Source: Pseudomonas sp. Bout1
GTDB taxonomy: Bacteria; Pseudomonadota; Gammaproteobacteria; Pseudomonadales; Pseudomonadaceae
Assembly: GCF_034314165.1 (NCBI RefSeq)
Contig: NZ_JAVIWK010000001.1
Coordinates: 1,069,001-1,133,000 of the forward strand
Length of the DNA stretch: 64,000 bases
Reading direction: 5' to 3'
In this document: positions 46,883-55,917 of the stretch, in pieces
Numbering within the stretch: the stretch's first letter is position 1
Layout: every line of letters begins with the position of its first letter
Made by a program: the position numbers and the translations under genes
The notes under the pieces: generated by a model
The model's input: only the letters and a program-made list of their open reading frames with translations
What the model was told of the DNA's origin: nothing
Databases searched by the model: none

Positions 46883-47379
46883 TGCGCCAGTTTCGCCCCA
46901 CGGCGATTATCGACCGCAGCCGCGACCAGCACTTCATGCGTGAAGCGCTGGCCCTGGCTGCGCAAGGCGCCGCGCTGGGTGAAGTGCCGGTGGGCGCGGT
47001 GCTGGTGCAGGATGGAGAAATCATTGGGCGTGGTTTCAACTGCCCCATCAGCGGCCATGACCCCAGCGCGCATGCCGAGATGGTCGCGATTCGCGCGGCG
47101 GCGCAGGCCGTCAGCAATTACCGGCTGCCGGGCAGTACGCTCTACGTCACGCTGGAGCCGTGCAGCATGTGCGCCGGGCTGATTGTCCACTCGCGCATAG
47201 CCCGGGTGGTGTACGGCGCGCTGGAGCCAAAAGCCGGGATTGTGCAAAGCCAGGGGCAGTTTTTTACCCAGGGCTTTCTCAACCATCGGGTGCTATATGA
47301 AGGCGGGGTGTTGGCCGAGGAGTGCGGAACGGTGTTGAGCGAGTTCTTCAAGGCACGAAGAGCCAAACCCACAGTTTGA
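46882..47379 (+). CDS. tadA: tRNA adenosine-34 deaminase (TadA; cumB position)
   Basis: The 165-residue zinc deaminase converts A34 to inosine in tRNA-Arg(ACG). Zinc and catalytic motifs are HAEMVAI (His and Glu) and PCSMCAG (two Cys). ATG at 46882 overlaps the cumA stop (TGATG); GTG at 46879 is a less likely start. In P. putida the equivalent gene was named cumB. The enzyme is essential in E. coli, so the upstream oxidase gene is tied to an essential function by operon structure. Confidence 0.94.
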   Translation: MRQFRPTAIIDRSRDQHFMREALALAAQGAALGEVPVGAVLVQDGEIIGRGFNCPISGHDPSAHAEMVAIRAAAQAVSNYRLPGSTLYVTLEPCSMCAGLIVHSRIARVVYGALEPKAGIVQSQGQFFTQGFLNHRVLYEGGVLAEECGTVLSEFFKARRAKPTV

Positions 47380-47391
47380 TCGCCATATTCT

Positions 47392-47488
47392 CGTAGCAGC
47401 TGTCGAGCCCCAGCGAGGCTGCGTCGGCGGCACCTGTTAGTGCGCGGTGCTCCCGACGCAGCCTCGCTGGGGCTCGACAGCTGCTACG
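47392..47488. repeat. Long palindromic element, second family (GTAGCAGCTG type)
   Basis: Nearly perfect arms of about 37 bp beginning CGTAGCAGCTGTCGAGCCCC and ending with the complement, extended inward by AGCGAGGCTGCGTCGG. The loop is about 23 bases. It is the better-preserved sister of the copy at 34881 and lies between convergent tadA and cmoB, where it could act as bidirectional terminator. Confidence 0.88.
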
Positions 47489-47495
47489 GGGAGGG

Positions 47496-48452
47496 TTACT
47501 TGCGAGCGACAATCACCGCCCGCATCGGCGCTGGCAGCCCTTCCAGTGTCTTGGTGTGATCCTCTGGGTCCAGGAAGTCACTGAGGGACTGGTACTTCAT
47601 CCACTCCGTGCCGCGCTGTTCCTCGATCGTCGTCACGCTCACATCCACACAGCGCACATCACTGAAGCCCGCACGGCGCAGCCACAGCATCAGCGCCGGC
47701 ACCGACGGCAGGAACCACACGTTGCGCATCTGCGCGTAGCGGTCTTCGGGCACCAGCACCTGTTGCTGGTCGCCTTCAACCACCAGCGTCTCCAACACCA
47801 ATTCACCGCCTTTCACCAGGCAATCCTTCAGTGCCAGCAAATGCTCGATCGGTGAACGACGGTGGTAAAACACGCCCATGGAAAACACGGTGTCGAAGCC
47901 TTCCATGTTCGGCGGCAGGTCTTCAAACGGGAATGGCAAGTGCCAGGCCTTAGGCTCTGACAGGTAACGCTGCACCGCCTGGAACTGGCAAAAGAACAGC
48001 CAGTTCGGGTCGACGCCAATCACGCTGTCGGCGCCGGCGCCGAGCATGCGCCACATGTAATATCCGTTACCGCAGCCCACATCGAGAATGCGTTTGCCCT
48101 TGAGGTCCAAGTGCGGCGCGACCCGCGACCACTTCCAGTCCGAGCGCCATTCGGTGTCGACATGCACACCGAACAGGTCAAACGGACCCTTGCGCCACGG
48201 GCACAGGCCCATCAGCGCGGTGCGCATTTGCGCACGGGTTTCGTCGTCGCAATCGGTGTCCAGCACCAGGCCGTTCAGCAGGTCGATTTCGCTGGGCATG
48301 ATCTTTGGCAGTGCATCCAGCGCGCTTTGCCAACGCTCCAGGTCACCGTGGCCTTTTTCCATCTTCGCATCAAGTTGCGCTTGCAGGCCCTGGGCCCATA
48401 CGGCCAGGGGAGTGCCGACCAGATGGCGGGCGAGGGGAGACAGATCAATCAT
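47496..48452 (-). CDS. cmoB: tRNA U34 carboxymethyltransferase CmoB
   Basis: The 318-residue enzyme transfers the carboxymethyl group of carboxy-SAM to 5-hydroxyuridine-34 of several tRNAs, giving cmo5U. Markers are [19 protein letters not shown], the SAM-type motif [15 protein letters not shown] and [12 protein letters not shown]. Its ATG overlaps the cmoA stop by 4 bp, so cmoA-cmoB form a coupled pair. Together with tadA this makes a small wobble-modification neighbourhood. Confidence 0.96.
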   Translation of the reverse strand: MIDLSPLARHLVGTPLAVWAQGLQAQLDAKMEKGHGDLERWQSALDALPKIMPSEIDLLNGLVLDTDCDDETRAQMRTALMGLCPWRKGPFDLFGVHVDTEWRSDWKWSRVAPHLDLKGKRILDVGCGNGYYMWRMLGAGADSVIGVDPNWLFFCQFQAVQRYLSEPKAWHLPFPFEDLPPNMEGFDTVFSMGVFYHRRSPIEHLLALKDCLVKGGELVLETLVVEGDQQQVLVPEDRYAQMRNVWFLPSVPALMLWLRRAGFSDVRCVDVSVTTIEEQRGTEWMKYQSLSDFLDPEDHTKTLEGLPAPMRAVIVARK

Positions 48453-49192
48453 GGCAAGGCAATCAACGAGGCAAAGTTAAGACACTGGAACCACGGCACG
48501 ACTGTCGAGAACCCGGCTGCCAGCAGGCGTTCGCGGTGTTCTTCGAGGCTGTCGGGCTTCATGACGTTTTCGATGGCGCTGCGCTTCTGGGCGATTTCCA
48601 GTTCGCTGTAGCCGTTGGCGCGTTTGAAGGCGATGTGCAAATCAGTGAGCAACGCGTGTTCTTGCGAATCATTGAAGCGCAGCTTTTCCGAGAGGATCAA
48701 CGCGCCGCCCGGCAGCAGTGATTGGCGAATGCGCGAGAGCAAGGCCAGGCGCTGTTCGGGGGCGATAAATTGCAGGGTGAAGTTCAGTGCCACCACCGAA
48801 GCCGGCTGAAACTGCAGCGCGAGGATATCGCCCTCGATCACCTCCACCGGCAGCAACTCCTGGAACATCGAGTCCTGGCCATTGAGGTATTCGCGGCAAC
48901 GCTCGACCATCGCCGCCGAGTTATCCACAGCGATCACCCGGCAACCGTCGGTGCGCACGTGACGGCGCAGGGCCTGGGTCACCGCGCCGAGGGATGAGCC
49001 GAGGTCGTAGAGCACGCTGTTGGGTTGGGCAAACTGCGCCGCCAGCACACCGAGGTTCTCGACGATGGTCGGGTAGCCGGGCACCGAGCGCTTGATCATG
49101 TCCGGGAAAACCCGCACCACGTCTTCGTTGAAGGCGAAGTCCGGCACCTGGGGCAGGGGCTGGGCGAATAGGCGATCGGGTTCTTTGCTCAC
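48449..49192 (-). CDS. cmoA: Carboxy-SAM synthase CmoA
   Basis: The 247-residue enzyme makes carboxy-S-adenosylmethionine from SAM and prephenate for CmoB. It has the class I methyltransferase fold with [18 protein letters not shown] (motif I), [14 protein letters not shown] and the family N-terminus [20 protein letters not shown]. It precedes cmoB with a 4-bp overlap. The lysoplasmalogenase gene lies 36 bp upstream on the same strand. Confidence 0.96.
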   Translation of the reverse strand: MSKEPDRLFAQPLPQVPDFAFNEDVVRVFPDMIKRSVPGYPTIVENLGVLAAQFAQPNSVLYDLGSSLGAVTQALRRHVRTDGCRVIAVDNSAAMVERCREYLNGQDSMFQELLPVEVIEGDILALQFQPASVVALNFTLQFIAPEQRLALLSRIRQSLLPGGALILSEKLRFNDSQEHALLTDLHIAFKRANGYSELEIAQKRSAIENVMKPDSLEEHRERLLAAGFSTVVPWFQCLNFASLIALP

Positions 49193-49228
49193 GGCTGTTC
49201 CGGCGACGAAGGGGGAAAGCCGGGCATT

Positions 49229-49885
49229 TTAGCCAACTTGCTCCTCGGATGCGCGGGTTGTCTGATGGAACGCCGACGCGGTAATGCCCCACTGCCCCAG
49301 CCAATAGCTGACGATCAGTAAATACGGCGCGGCCTCAAACGCCACCACAAACCGGTTGATGCCGATCAACGTGTCGGAAAACACGAACGACGCCGCACCT
49401 GCCGCCGCCAGGTACGCCGAGCGCTTGGGTACCTCGCTGCCCAATCGTGCCAGCGCTCGCCACAGCATGGCGCTGATCACCAGGGCGTAAACCACCACCG
49501 GCACCAGCAACGGACCCAGGCCGTGGGAAATCAGGATGCCCAGCAAGATCGCGCCCACCACCAGTGCCAGCACCAGCGGCAAAATCGCCGGGCGGCGGCA
49601 GTCACTTAAGTAGGCTTTCAGATACGCCAGGTGCGCGAATAAAAAGGCACCCAGGCCGAAGATGAACAGGTCGCCGGGCCAGGCCAGCAGCACGTCGCCC
49701 ACCAGGGAAAAAATCAGCCCCAGGCTGATCCAGCGTCGATAGTCGGTGGGCGGCGCATCATGCAGCCAGCCCAACAACGCCAGCACCGGCAACGGCTTTA
49801 CCAACAGGCAGAGCAGGGTGGCGTGGGTGCTCAGGCCGTAGATAAAGGTCACCGCACCCATCAACGCAAGGATCATCCATGGCAT
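49229..49885 (-). CDS. Lysoplasmalogenase-family membrane protein (YhhN)
   Basis: The 218-residue protein has about eight hydrophobic helices and the YhhN/TMEM86 pattern with acidic residues in GLIFSLVGDVLLAWPGDLF and SFVFSDTLIGINRFV. Eukaryotic relatives hydrolyse the vinyl-ether bond of lysoplasmalogens; the bacterial substrate is not certain, since aerobic pseudomonads are not known for plasmalogens. It starts 1 bp after the protease inhibitor gene ends, so the two are cotranscribed. Confidence 0.82.
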   Translation of the reverse strand: MPWMILALMGAVTFIYGLSTHATLLCLLVKPLPVLALLGWLHDAPPTDYRRWISLGLIFSLVGDVLLAWPGDLFIFGLGAFLFAHLAYLKAYLSDCRRPAILPLVLALVVGAILLGILISHGLGPLLVPVVVYALVISAMLWRALARLGSEVPKRSAYLAAAGAASFVFSDTLIGINRFVVAFEAAPYLLIVSYWLGQWGITASAFHQTTRASEEQVG

Positions 49886-49886
49886 A

Positions 49887-50279
49887 TCAGTTCACCGTAA
49901 TGGCGCAGTCGAAGGTTTCGGCCGGTTCTGCTTCCGGCTCCCAGGGTTGTTGTGAGGTGAGGCGCAAACGGCCCTGGCCGGCGTTGAAGGCCTGGAAGCG
50001 CCAGGTGGACTGGCCGCCACTGCCGACCACGCCGGTGTCTTCGGTATTGCTGTAGACCTCGGGGCTCAGGCTGCGCAGCACGCCGCCGGCCGAGTCCTGG
50101 ATGGCCCAGCGGTAGCCGGTGGTGGGGTTGCTGGGCAGGGTCAGGATCAGGTTTTGCCCGGTTTTGAGTTGCAGCGGGCAAGCGCTCTGTTTTTCCACGG
50201 TGACGTTTTGCTTCGGCGCACTGGCACAGGCGGCGAGCAGGCAAAGGCTCAGGGGGAGAAGCAGACGGGCAGCGGTCAT
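49887..50279 (-). CDS. icp: Chagasin-like cysteine protease inhibitor lipoprotein
   Basis: The 130-residue protein has a lipoprotein signal peptide with lipobox LAAC and a chagasin (I42) fold carrying the three inhibitory loops: NPTTGYRW, GSGGQSTW and a QQPWE variant of the third. The family blocks papain-like proteases. P. aeruginosa has an equivalent gene next to the AsrA protease gene, as here. The target could be a host or predator protease or an endogenous enzyme; this is not shown. Confidence 0.87.
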   Translation of the reverse strand: MTAARLLLPLSLCLLAACASAPKQNVTVEKQSACPLQLKTGQNLILTLPSNPTTGYRWAIQDSAGGVLRSLSPEVYSNTEDTGVVGSGGQSTWRFQAFNAGQGRLRLTSQQPWEPEAEPAETFDCAITVN

Positions 50280-50361
50280 GAGGGCTCCGTTGTTTGGCGA
50301 CGAAGGGCGAGCATAACCGAAGATGAGACAAGGTGTGACAGGAAGGCAAACACCACTTAAT

Positions 50362-50534
50362 AGTGGCGAGCGGGTTTATTGTGGTGAGCGGGCTTGCTTG
50401 TGGTGAGCGGGCTTGCCCCGCGCTGGGCTGCGAAGCAGCCCTTGGTAAACCTACTGCGTTTCTTCAGGCAGCAATCGCTTGCCTGTTTCAGGGCCGCTTC
50501 GCAGCCCAGCGCGGGGCAAGCCCGCTCACCACAG
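50362..50534. repeat. Composite palindromic repeat (GAGCGGGCTTGCCCCGCG type)
   Basis: Degenerate left copies (AGTGGCGAGCGGGTTTATTG and similar) lead into a 37-bp arm at 50400-50436 that is complementary to 50496-50532. GGGCTGCGAAGCAGCCC forms an inner hairpin. It occupies the gap between icp and the Lon gene. Confidence 0.86.
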
Positions 50535-50560
50535 GGGCCAGTTCAGGCGCTGCATAACTG

Positions 50561-52981
50561 TCAGAACAACACCTTTGCCACATCCGCAAACCGCTTGGCA
50601 AAGTGCACCGTCATGCCTTCCTTCAGGTACTCCGGCAACTCTTCAAAGCTTCCGCGATTGGGCTCCGGCAAGATCAGCTCATGAATCTTCTGGCGCCGCG
50701 CCGCAATCACCTTCTCGCGCACCCCGCCAATGGGCAGTACATGCCCGGTCAACGTCAGTTCACCGGTCATCGCCACGCCTTTTTTCGGCGGTTGGTTACG
50801 CGCCAGCGACAGCAATGCACTGGCCATGGTCACCCCGGCGCTCGGGCCGTCCTTGGGTGTGGCACCTTCCGGCACGTGCAGGTGCACGAAGGCTTCGTCG
50901 AAGAACTTCGGGTCACCGCCAAACGACTTCAGGTTGGAGCTGATGTAGCTGTAGGCAATCTCGGCCGATTCCTTCATCACTTCACCCAACTGCCCGGTGA
51001 GCTTGAAACCACGGTTCAGCGTGTGAATGCGCGTCGCCTCGATCGGCAGCGTCGCACCGCCCATGCTGGTCCAGGCCAGGCCGGTAATCACCCCGGTGCC
51101 AGACAGCACTTGCTCGTTACGGAACACTGGCATCCCCAGGGAGGCTTCCAGGTCCTTGTTGCCGATCTTGATCACCGAGTCCGGCTCATCCAGCAGCTTG
51201 ACCACCGCCTTGCGCACCAGTTTGCCCAGCTGTTTCTCCAATTGGCGCACACCGGCTTCGCGGGCGTAACCGTCGATCAAGGCGCGCAGGGCGCCGTCGC
51301 TGATGGACAGGCTGTTTTTCGACACGCCGGCTTTGTCCAACTGCTTTGGCCACAGGTGACGCTTGGCAATCGCGACTTTTTCTTCGGTGATGTAGCCCGA
51401 CAGGCGAATCACTTCCATCCGGTCCAGCAACGGGCCGGGAATTGAATCCAGGGTGTTGGCGGTGCACACGAACAGCACTTTGGACAGGTCCAGGCGCAGG
51501 TCCAGGTAGTGGTCGAGGAATTCGACGTTCTGTTCCGGGTCCAGGGTTTCGAGCAGGGCCGAAGCAGGGTCGCCCTGGTAGCTCTGGCCCATCTTGTCGA
51601 TCTCGTCGAGCATGATCACCGGGTTCATCACCTCCACATCCTTGAGCGCTTGCACCAGCTTGCCCGGCATGGCGCCGATGTAGGTGCGGCGATGGCCCTT
51701 GATCTCGGCCTCGTCACGCATGCCGCCGACGCTGAAGCGATAGAACGGCCGGCCGAGGGATTCGGCAATCGATTTACCGACACTGGTCTTGCCCACGCCC
51801 GGCGGGCCCACCAGCAACACGATGGAGCCGGCGACTTCGCCTTTGTAGGCACCCACCGCGAGGAATTCGAGGATGCGACTCTTGATGTCGTCGAGGCCAG
51901 CGTGGTGCTTGTCGAGCACTTTGCGGGCGTGCTTGAGGTCGAGTTTGTCCTCGCCATACACGCCCCACGGCACCGAGGTGGCCCAGTCGAGGTAGTTGCG
52001 GGTGACCGCGTACTCCGGCGAGCCGGTTTCCAGGATCGACAGCTTGTTCATTTCTTCAGTGATGCGTTTCTGCGCCTGGGCCGGCAGCACCTTGTCCACC
52101 AGGCGTTGTTCGAACTGCTCGACGTCGGCGCTGCGATCGTCCTTGGTCAGCCCCAGCTCTTGCTGGATGACCTTGAGTTGTTCCTTGAGGAAGAACTCGC
52201 GCTGGTGCTCGCCGATCTTGCGGTTCACTTCGGCGGAGATTTCTTTTTGCAGGCGCGCGACTTCGACTTCCTTGCGCAACATCGGCAGGACTTTTTCCAT
52301 GCGTTTGAGCATGGGCACGCAGTCCAGCACTTGCTGCAACTCATTGCCGGTGGCCGAGGTGAGGGCGGCGGCGAAGTCGGTCAGCGGCGACGGGTCGTTG
52401 GGGCTGAAGCGGTTGAGGTAGTTTTTCAGCTCTTCGCTGTACAGCGGGTTGAGCGGCAGCAGTTCCTTGATCGCATTGATCAGCGCCATGCCGTAGGCCT
52501 TGACCTCGTCGGTCGGCTGGGTCGGCTGGTGCGGGTATTCGACTTCCACCAGATACGGCGGGCGGTGGTGCTTGAGCCAGGTCTTGATGCGTACGCGTGT
52601 CAGGCCCTGGGCGACGAATTGCAGCTTGCCGTCTTCGCGGCTGGCGTGGTGCACCTTCACCAGGGTGCCGTACAGCGGCAGGCTGGAGGTGTCGAAGTGG
52701 CGCGGGTCTTCGGGTGGGGTTTCCATGAAGAACAGGGCCAGGGAGTGGTGGTCGGACTTGCTCACCAACTCCAGGGTTTCGGCCCATGGCTCTTCATTGA
52801 CGATCACCGGCAGTACTTGCGCCGGGAAGAACGGCCGATTGTGGATCGGGATGATGTAGACCTTGTCGGGCAGGTTTTGCCCGGGCAGGGCCAGGCCAGT
52901 GTTGGCAGAAGTGTGTTCAGCGTTTTCCGGATCGGCGTAGTCGTTGAGGTCGATGTCCGGGAATTCTTGCTGGTCGCTCAT
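50561..52981 (-). CDS. asrA: Second Lon-type ATP-dependent protease (AsrA-like)
   Basis: The 806-residue cytoplasmic Lon protease has an N-terminal substrate domain (IPIHNRPFFPAQVLPVIV), an AAA+ module with Walker A GPPGVGKTSVGKS and Walker B-type VIMLDEIDKM, and the Ser-Lys proteolytic domain (DGPSAGVTMASALL and GGVREKVIAA). Pseudomonas carries a canonical Lon elsewhere; this one sits next to icp as AsrA does in P. aeruginosa, where it is linked to aminoglycoside and heat stress. The ATG at 52981 (MSDQQEFP) is chosen. Confidence 0.93.
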   Translation of the reverse strand: MSDQQEFPDIDLNDYADPENAEHTSANTGLALPGQNLPDKVYIIPIHNRPFFPAQVLPVIVNEEPWAETLELVSKSDHHSLALFFMETPPEDPRHFDTSSLPLYGTLVKVHHASREDGKLQFVAQGLTRVRIKTWLKHHRPPYLVEVEYPHQPTQPTDEVKAYGMALINAIKELLPLNPLYSEELKNYLNRFSPNDPSPLTDFAAALTSATGNELQQVLDCVPMLKRMEKVLPMLRKEVEVARLQKEISAEVNRKIGEHQREFFLKEQLKVIQQELGLTKDDRSADVEQFEQRLVDKVLPAQAQKRITEEMNKLSILETGSPEYAVTRNYLDWATSVPWGVYGEDKLDLKHARKVLDKHHAGLDDIKSRILEFLAVGAYKGEVAGSIVLLVGPPGVGKTSVGKSIAESLGRPFYRFSVGGMRDEAEIKGHRRTYIGAMPGKLVQALKDVEVMNPVIMLDEIDKMGQSYQGDPASALLETLDPEQNVEFLDHYLDLRLDLSKVLFVCTANTLDSIPGPLLDRMEVIRLSGYITEEKVAIAKRHLWPKQLDKAGVSKNSLSISDGALRALIDGYAREAGVRQLEKQLGKLVRKAVVKLLDEPDSVIKIGNKDLEASLGMPVFRNEQVLSGTGVITGLAWTSMGGATLPIEATRIHTLNRGFKLTGQLGEVMKESAEIAYSYISSNLKSFGGDPKFFDEAFVHLHVPEGATPKDGPSAGVTMASALLSLARNQPPKKGVAMTGELTLTGHVLPIGGVREKVIAARRQKIHELILPEPNRGSFEELPEYLKEGMTVHFAKRFADVAKVLF

Positions 52982-53097
52982 GGGGCACCTGCATAAGGAA
53001 GTATGCAAGTTAGATGGGGCAGGTCGGCAGTGGTTTCAATGGGCGGGGTGAGATAGCAACATATTGCACAATATTTTCGAAACGCAGCTGGACCAAT

Positions 53098-53220
53098 ATG
53101 GGAGCGGGCTTGCTGTAGCGAGCGGGCTTGCCCCGCGTAGGGCTGCGAAGCAGCCCCATCCATCTGTGGTGAACCCGACGGGGGGCAAGCCCCCTCACCA
53201 CAGCAAGCCCGCTCCCACAG
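53098..53220. repeat. Composite palindromic repeat
   Basis: Left copies ATATGGGAGCGGGCTTGCTG and GAGCGGGCTTGCCCCGCG face right copies GGGGCAAGCCCCCTCACC and AGCAAGCCCGCTCCCACAG, around GGGCTGCGAAGCAGCCC. It mixes the two arm types seen at 43541 and 50362. It lies between asrA and the GntR gene. Confidence 0.85.
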
Positions 53221-53236
53221 GTTGGATTGCGTTTCG

Positions 53237-54271
53237 TCAGCTGAGTTTGTGCAGGTAGGCGGGCAGCGGCTGTTCGGGCAGCACCGACAACACCTTCAAA
53301 CGCTGCAACATCCGTTGCCGGGCCCGTTGCAGGTGCTCGCGCAGGTTCAGCGCGGCGGCGTCGAATGCGCCGTGCAGCAACAGCTCGAGGATCAGCCGGT
53401 GCTCGGCCAGCATCGCCGGGTCGGCGCCGATGCCCAGCAGGCGGTAGAAAATCCGGCTGATGATCATCGGGCTCTGCCCCTGGCGGATCAGCGCGGCAAT
53501 CTTGCGGTTTTGCAGGCCGGCGAGGCAGTGCTGGTGCAGGTCTTCCTCGATCTGCTCGATCTCTTCGAGGCTGCAATGAGCGCTGTGTTGCGCGTCGAGC
53601 ACGCGCTGCAACATGGCTTGCAGCAGGTCGCGGTCGAGGTTCGGCGCGCTCTGGCGCAGGGCTTCGGGCTCAAGGCAGGCGCGCAGTTCGTAGTCTTCGG
53701 TGACTTCCCGCGCGGTCAGCGGCCCGGCCAGCCATTGGGAATAGGGTTCCTTTTCCACCAGGCCACGGTCGCGCAGACGCATCAATGCTTCACGCACCAC
53801 CGCACGGCTGACGTTGTAGTGCTCGGCGGCGGCTTGTTCATCCAGGCGGTAATGGCCGAAGGCGATGCAGGTAGAGAGTGCTGCGCCGATTTCCTCGACG
53901 ATGCGCTCCCCCAGTGGCCGGGTGTCTACCAGTTCATCTTCACCGTTGAGGCCCAGATGCGCGTGGCTCAGGGGCAGGCGCAGCGGTTCCATCTCCAGGC
54001 CATCGGGGTTGATCAGGTAACCCCGGCCATCGAAGCGGCAAATCAACCCTTCGTCGTGCAACAGGTTCAAGGCTTTGCGCACCGGCACCCGGCTGGTACC
54101 GAACAGTTCGGCCAGCGGCGCTTCCAGCAACACCAGGCCATGGCGGGCGGTGCCGTGGGTGATGGCGTCGCGCAAAACCTGATGAATCATCGCGTAACGG
54201 GAAGCCGAGGCTGACACTGCTTTCATCGGGCTCTCTGGGGCATACGGGTCGGTGGTCGCCGATTCTCTCAT
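53237..54271 (-). CDS. GntR-family regulator with two winged-helix domains and FCD domain
   Basis: The 344-residue protein contains two GntR-type winged helices in tandem: about residues 25-90 (LAELFGTSRVPVRKALNLL) and about 118-185 (AAEHYNVSRAVVREALMRL), followed by an FCD effector domain (YELRACLEPEALRQSAP, EDLHQHCLAGLQNRK). Ordinary family members have one winged helix and about 220-250 residues. It is divergent from the amidase operon and probably represses it. Possible starts are the ATG at 54271 (used) or 54226. Effector is presumably a small acid. Confidence 0.88.
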   Translation of the reverse strand: MRESATTDPYAPESPMKAVSASASRYAMIHQVLRDAITHGTARHGLVLLEAPLAELFGTSRVPVRKALNLLHDEGLICRFDGRGYLINPDGLEMEPLRLPLSHAHLGLNGEDELVDTRPLGERIVEEIGAALSTCIAFGHYRLDEQAAAEHYNVSRAVVREALMRLRDRGLVEKEPYSQWLAGPLTAREVTEDYELRACLEPEALRQSAPNLDRDLLQAMLQRVLDAQHSAHCSLEEIEQIEEDLHQHCLAGLQNRKIAALIRQGQSPMIISRIFYRLLGIGADPAMLAEHRLILELLLHGAFDAAALNLREHLQRARQRMLQRLKVLSVLPEQPLPAYLHKLS

Positions 54272-54351
54272 AGTTGTGCCTGTCACTCCGCGCCACGTCG
54301 GTGGCACTTTTTTGGGGCCTTGAGAGGCTGTTTGTTACTTTTATGCACCAA

Positions 54352-54378
54352 AATGTATTTATTAATGAAAGATACATT
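54352..54378. promoter_or_regulatory. Possible operator for the GntR regulator (distal)
   Basis: AATGTAT and ATACATT are 7-bp inverted arms with a 13-bp spacer, 81 bp upstream of the regulator start. The half-site resembles that of the stronger palindrome at 54515. Confidence 0.4.
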
Positions 54379-54514
54379 ATTTCATTGCGGACGAGCATGA
54401 AACGCCTGCCCCTGTTTCTTTTCTCGCCTCGAACCCATCTAGCCCGTGGGTCTGCTCCAAAGGGGGGGATGCGTCAACGAGTCTGTGCACAAGACTGGCA
54501 CGAAAGCTGCCTTT

Positions 54515-54532
54515 ATAAAATGTACATTTTAT
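54515..54532. promoter_or_regulatory. Probable GntR/FCD operator upstream of the amidase operon
   Basis: ATAAAATGTACATTTTAT is a perfect 18-bp palindrome with a TGTACA core, a common core for FCD-type GntR regulators. A degenerate copy (ATATGTACGTTTT) follows at about 54536. It ends 30 bp before the amidase start, where bound repressor would block transcription. Confidence 0.65.
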
Positions 54533-54562
54533 TAATATGTACGTTTTTAGAAGGTTATTCCC

Positions 54563-55906
54563 ATGTCAGACGCCACTTCACTGGCCGAGGATTTTGCCAG
54601 CGGTCGCAGCGATCCGGTGTACGCCCTTGAACAGGCACTCGCTCACGCGAGCAGCGCCCCCGGGGTATTCATCTCCCTGAGCGCCGAGCGTGCCCGGCGT
54701 GAGGCCCAAGCCTCTGCGGCCCGTTGGCGTGCCGGCCAGCCGTTGAGCGTGTTTGATGGCGTGCCCCTGGCCTGGAAAGATTTGTTCGATGTGGCCGGCA
54801 GCATTACCACGGCGGGCGCGGCCTACCGCAGCCACGCGCCGGCCGCCTTGCTCGACGCGCCGAGTGTGGGCTTGCTGTGCCGCGCCGGGATGGTCAGCGT
54901 GGGCAAGACCAACCTCAGCGAGTTGGCGTATTCGGGCCTGGGCCTGAACCCGCATTTCGGCACGCCGCACAACCCGAGCAGCATTGATCAACCGCGGATC
55001 CCGGGTGGTTCTTCTTCCGGTTCTGCGGTAGCGGTGGCCGCCGGGATCGTGCCGATCGCCATGGGCACCGACACCGCCGGCTCGATCCGTATTCCCGCTG
55101 CGCTGAACGGGGTGGTGGGGTATCGCAGCAGCTGCCGGCGCTACAGCCGCGACGGCGTTTTCCCGCTGGCCCATACCCTCGACAGCCTGGGCCCGCTGAC
55201 CCGCAGCGTGCGCGATGCTCTGGCCATCGACGACCTACTGAACGGGCGCGACCAGCGCCAGCCACGCCAGGCCCGTAGCCTCAATGGGCAGCGCTTTTGG
55301 GTCGAACAAAGTGTGCTGGAAGATGCCCGTGTCGAACCCGCCGTGCGCGACAACCTGCAGCAATGCGTGAACCGCTTAAAAGCCGGTGGTGCGTTGGTCG
55401 AAGTACGCCCCTCGAAGACCTTCCAGGCCACCCTCGACTTGATCCAGCACCAAGGCTGGCTGGGCTCCTTCGAAGCCTTTGCCCTCCACGAAGCCCTGCT
55501 CGACAGCCCCGACGCCGAGCAACTCGACCCCCGCGTACGCCGCCGCCTTGAAGCGGCCCGCACACTGCCGGCCAGCCAACTGCTGGCGCTGTACGACGCC
55601 CGCCGCCACCTGCAACAGCAGCTGATTGACGAGCTCGACGGCGCGATCCTCATCACCCCCACCGTGGCCCATGTTGCCCCGGCCCTGGCGCCGTTGGAAG
55701 CCGACGATCAACTGTTCGTCAGCACCAACCTCGCCACCCTGCGCCTGACCATGCCCGGCAGCCTGCTGGACATGCCCAGCGTCAGCCTGCCCAGCGGCCG
55801 CGATGCCCTGGGCCTGCCCACCGGCCTGCTACTCAGCGCCCCCAGCGGCGAAGACGCGCGCCTGCTTCGGGCTGCCCTGTCAGTCGAAACAGCACTCACT
55901 TTTTAA
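54563..55906 (+). CDS. Amidase-signature family hydrolase (possible half-amidase)
   Basis: The 447-residue cytoplasmic amidase shows the Ser-cisSer-Lys triad: Lys in [11 protein letters not shown], cis-Ser in [14 protein letters not shown] and the nucleophile in [16 protein letters not shown]. Members hydrolyse many amides. As first gene of an operon with an imidase-like NodB-fold hydrolase, it may cleave the half-amide released by ring opening to a dicarboxylate and ammonia; this is inferred. An AtzF/allophanate-type activity is an alternative, but no C-terminal allophanate domain is present. The probable operator lies just upstream. Confidence 0.85.
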   Translation: MSDATSLAEDFASGRSDPVYALEQALAHASSAPGVFISLSAERARREAQASAARWRAGQPLSVFDGVPLAWKDLFDVAGSITTAGAAYRSHAPAALLDAPSVGLLCRAGMVSVGKTNLSELAYSGLGLNPHFGTPHNPSSIDQPRIPGGSSSGSAVAVAAGIVPIAMGTDTAGSIRIPAALNGVVGYRSSCRRYSRDGVFPLAHTLDSLGPLTRSVRDALAIDDLLNGRDQRQPRQARSLNGQRFWVEQSVLEDARVEPAVRDNLQQCVNRLKAGGALVEVRPSKTFQATLDLIQHQGWLGSFEAFALHEALLDSPDAEQLDPRVRRRLEAARTLPASQLLALYDARRHLQQQLIDELDGAILITPTVAHVAPALAPLEADDQLFVSTNLATLRLTMPGSLLDMPSVSLPSGRDALGLPTGLLLSAPSGEDARLLRAALSVETALTF

Positions 55907-55917
55907 GGAGACACATC

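Noticed and set aside
51509..52996. A 495-codon open frame antisense to the Lon gene
   Set aside because: Same reason: the sense frame holds all Lon motifs, and the antisense product has none.
54563..55906. Allophanate hydrolase (AtzF) assignment for the amidase
   Set aside because: Allophanate hydrolases usually carry an extra C-terminal domain and lie with urea carboxylase or AtzD/E genes. Neither is seen here.
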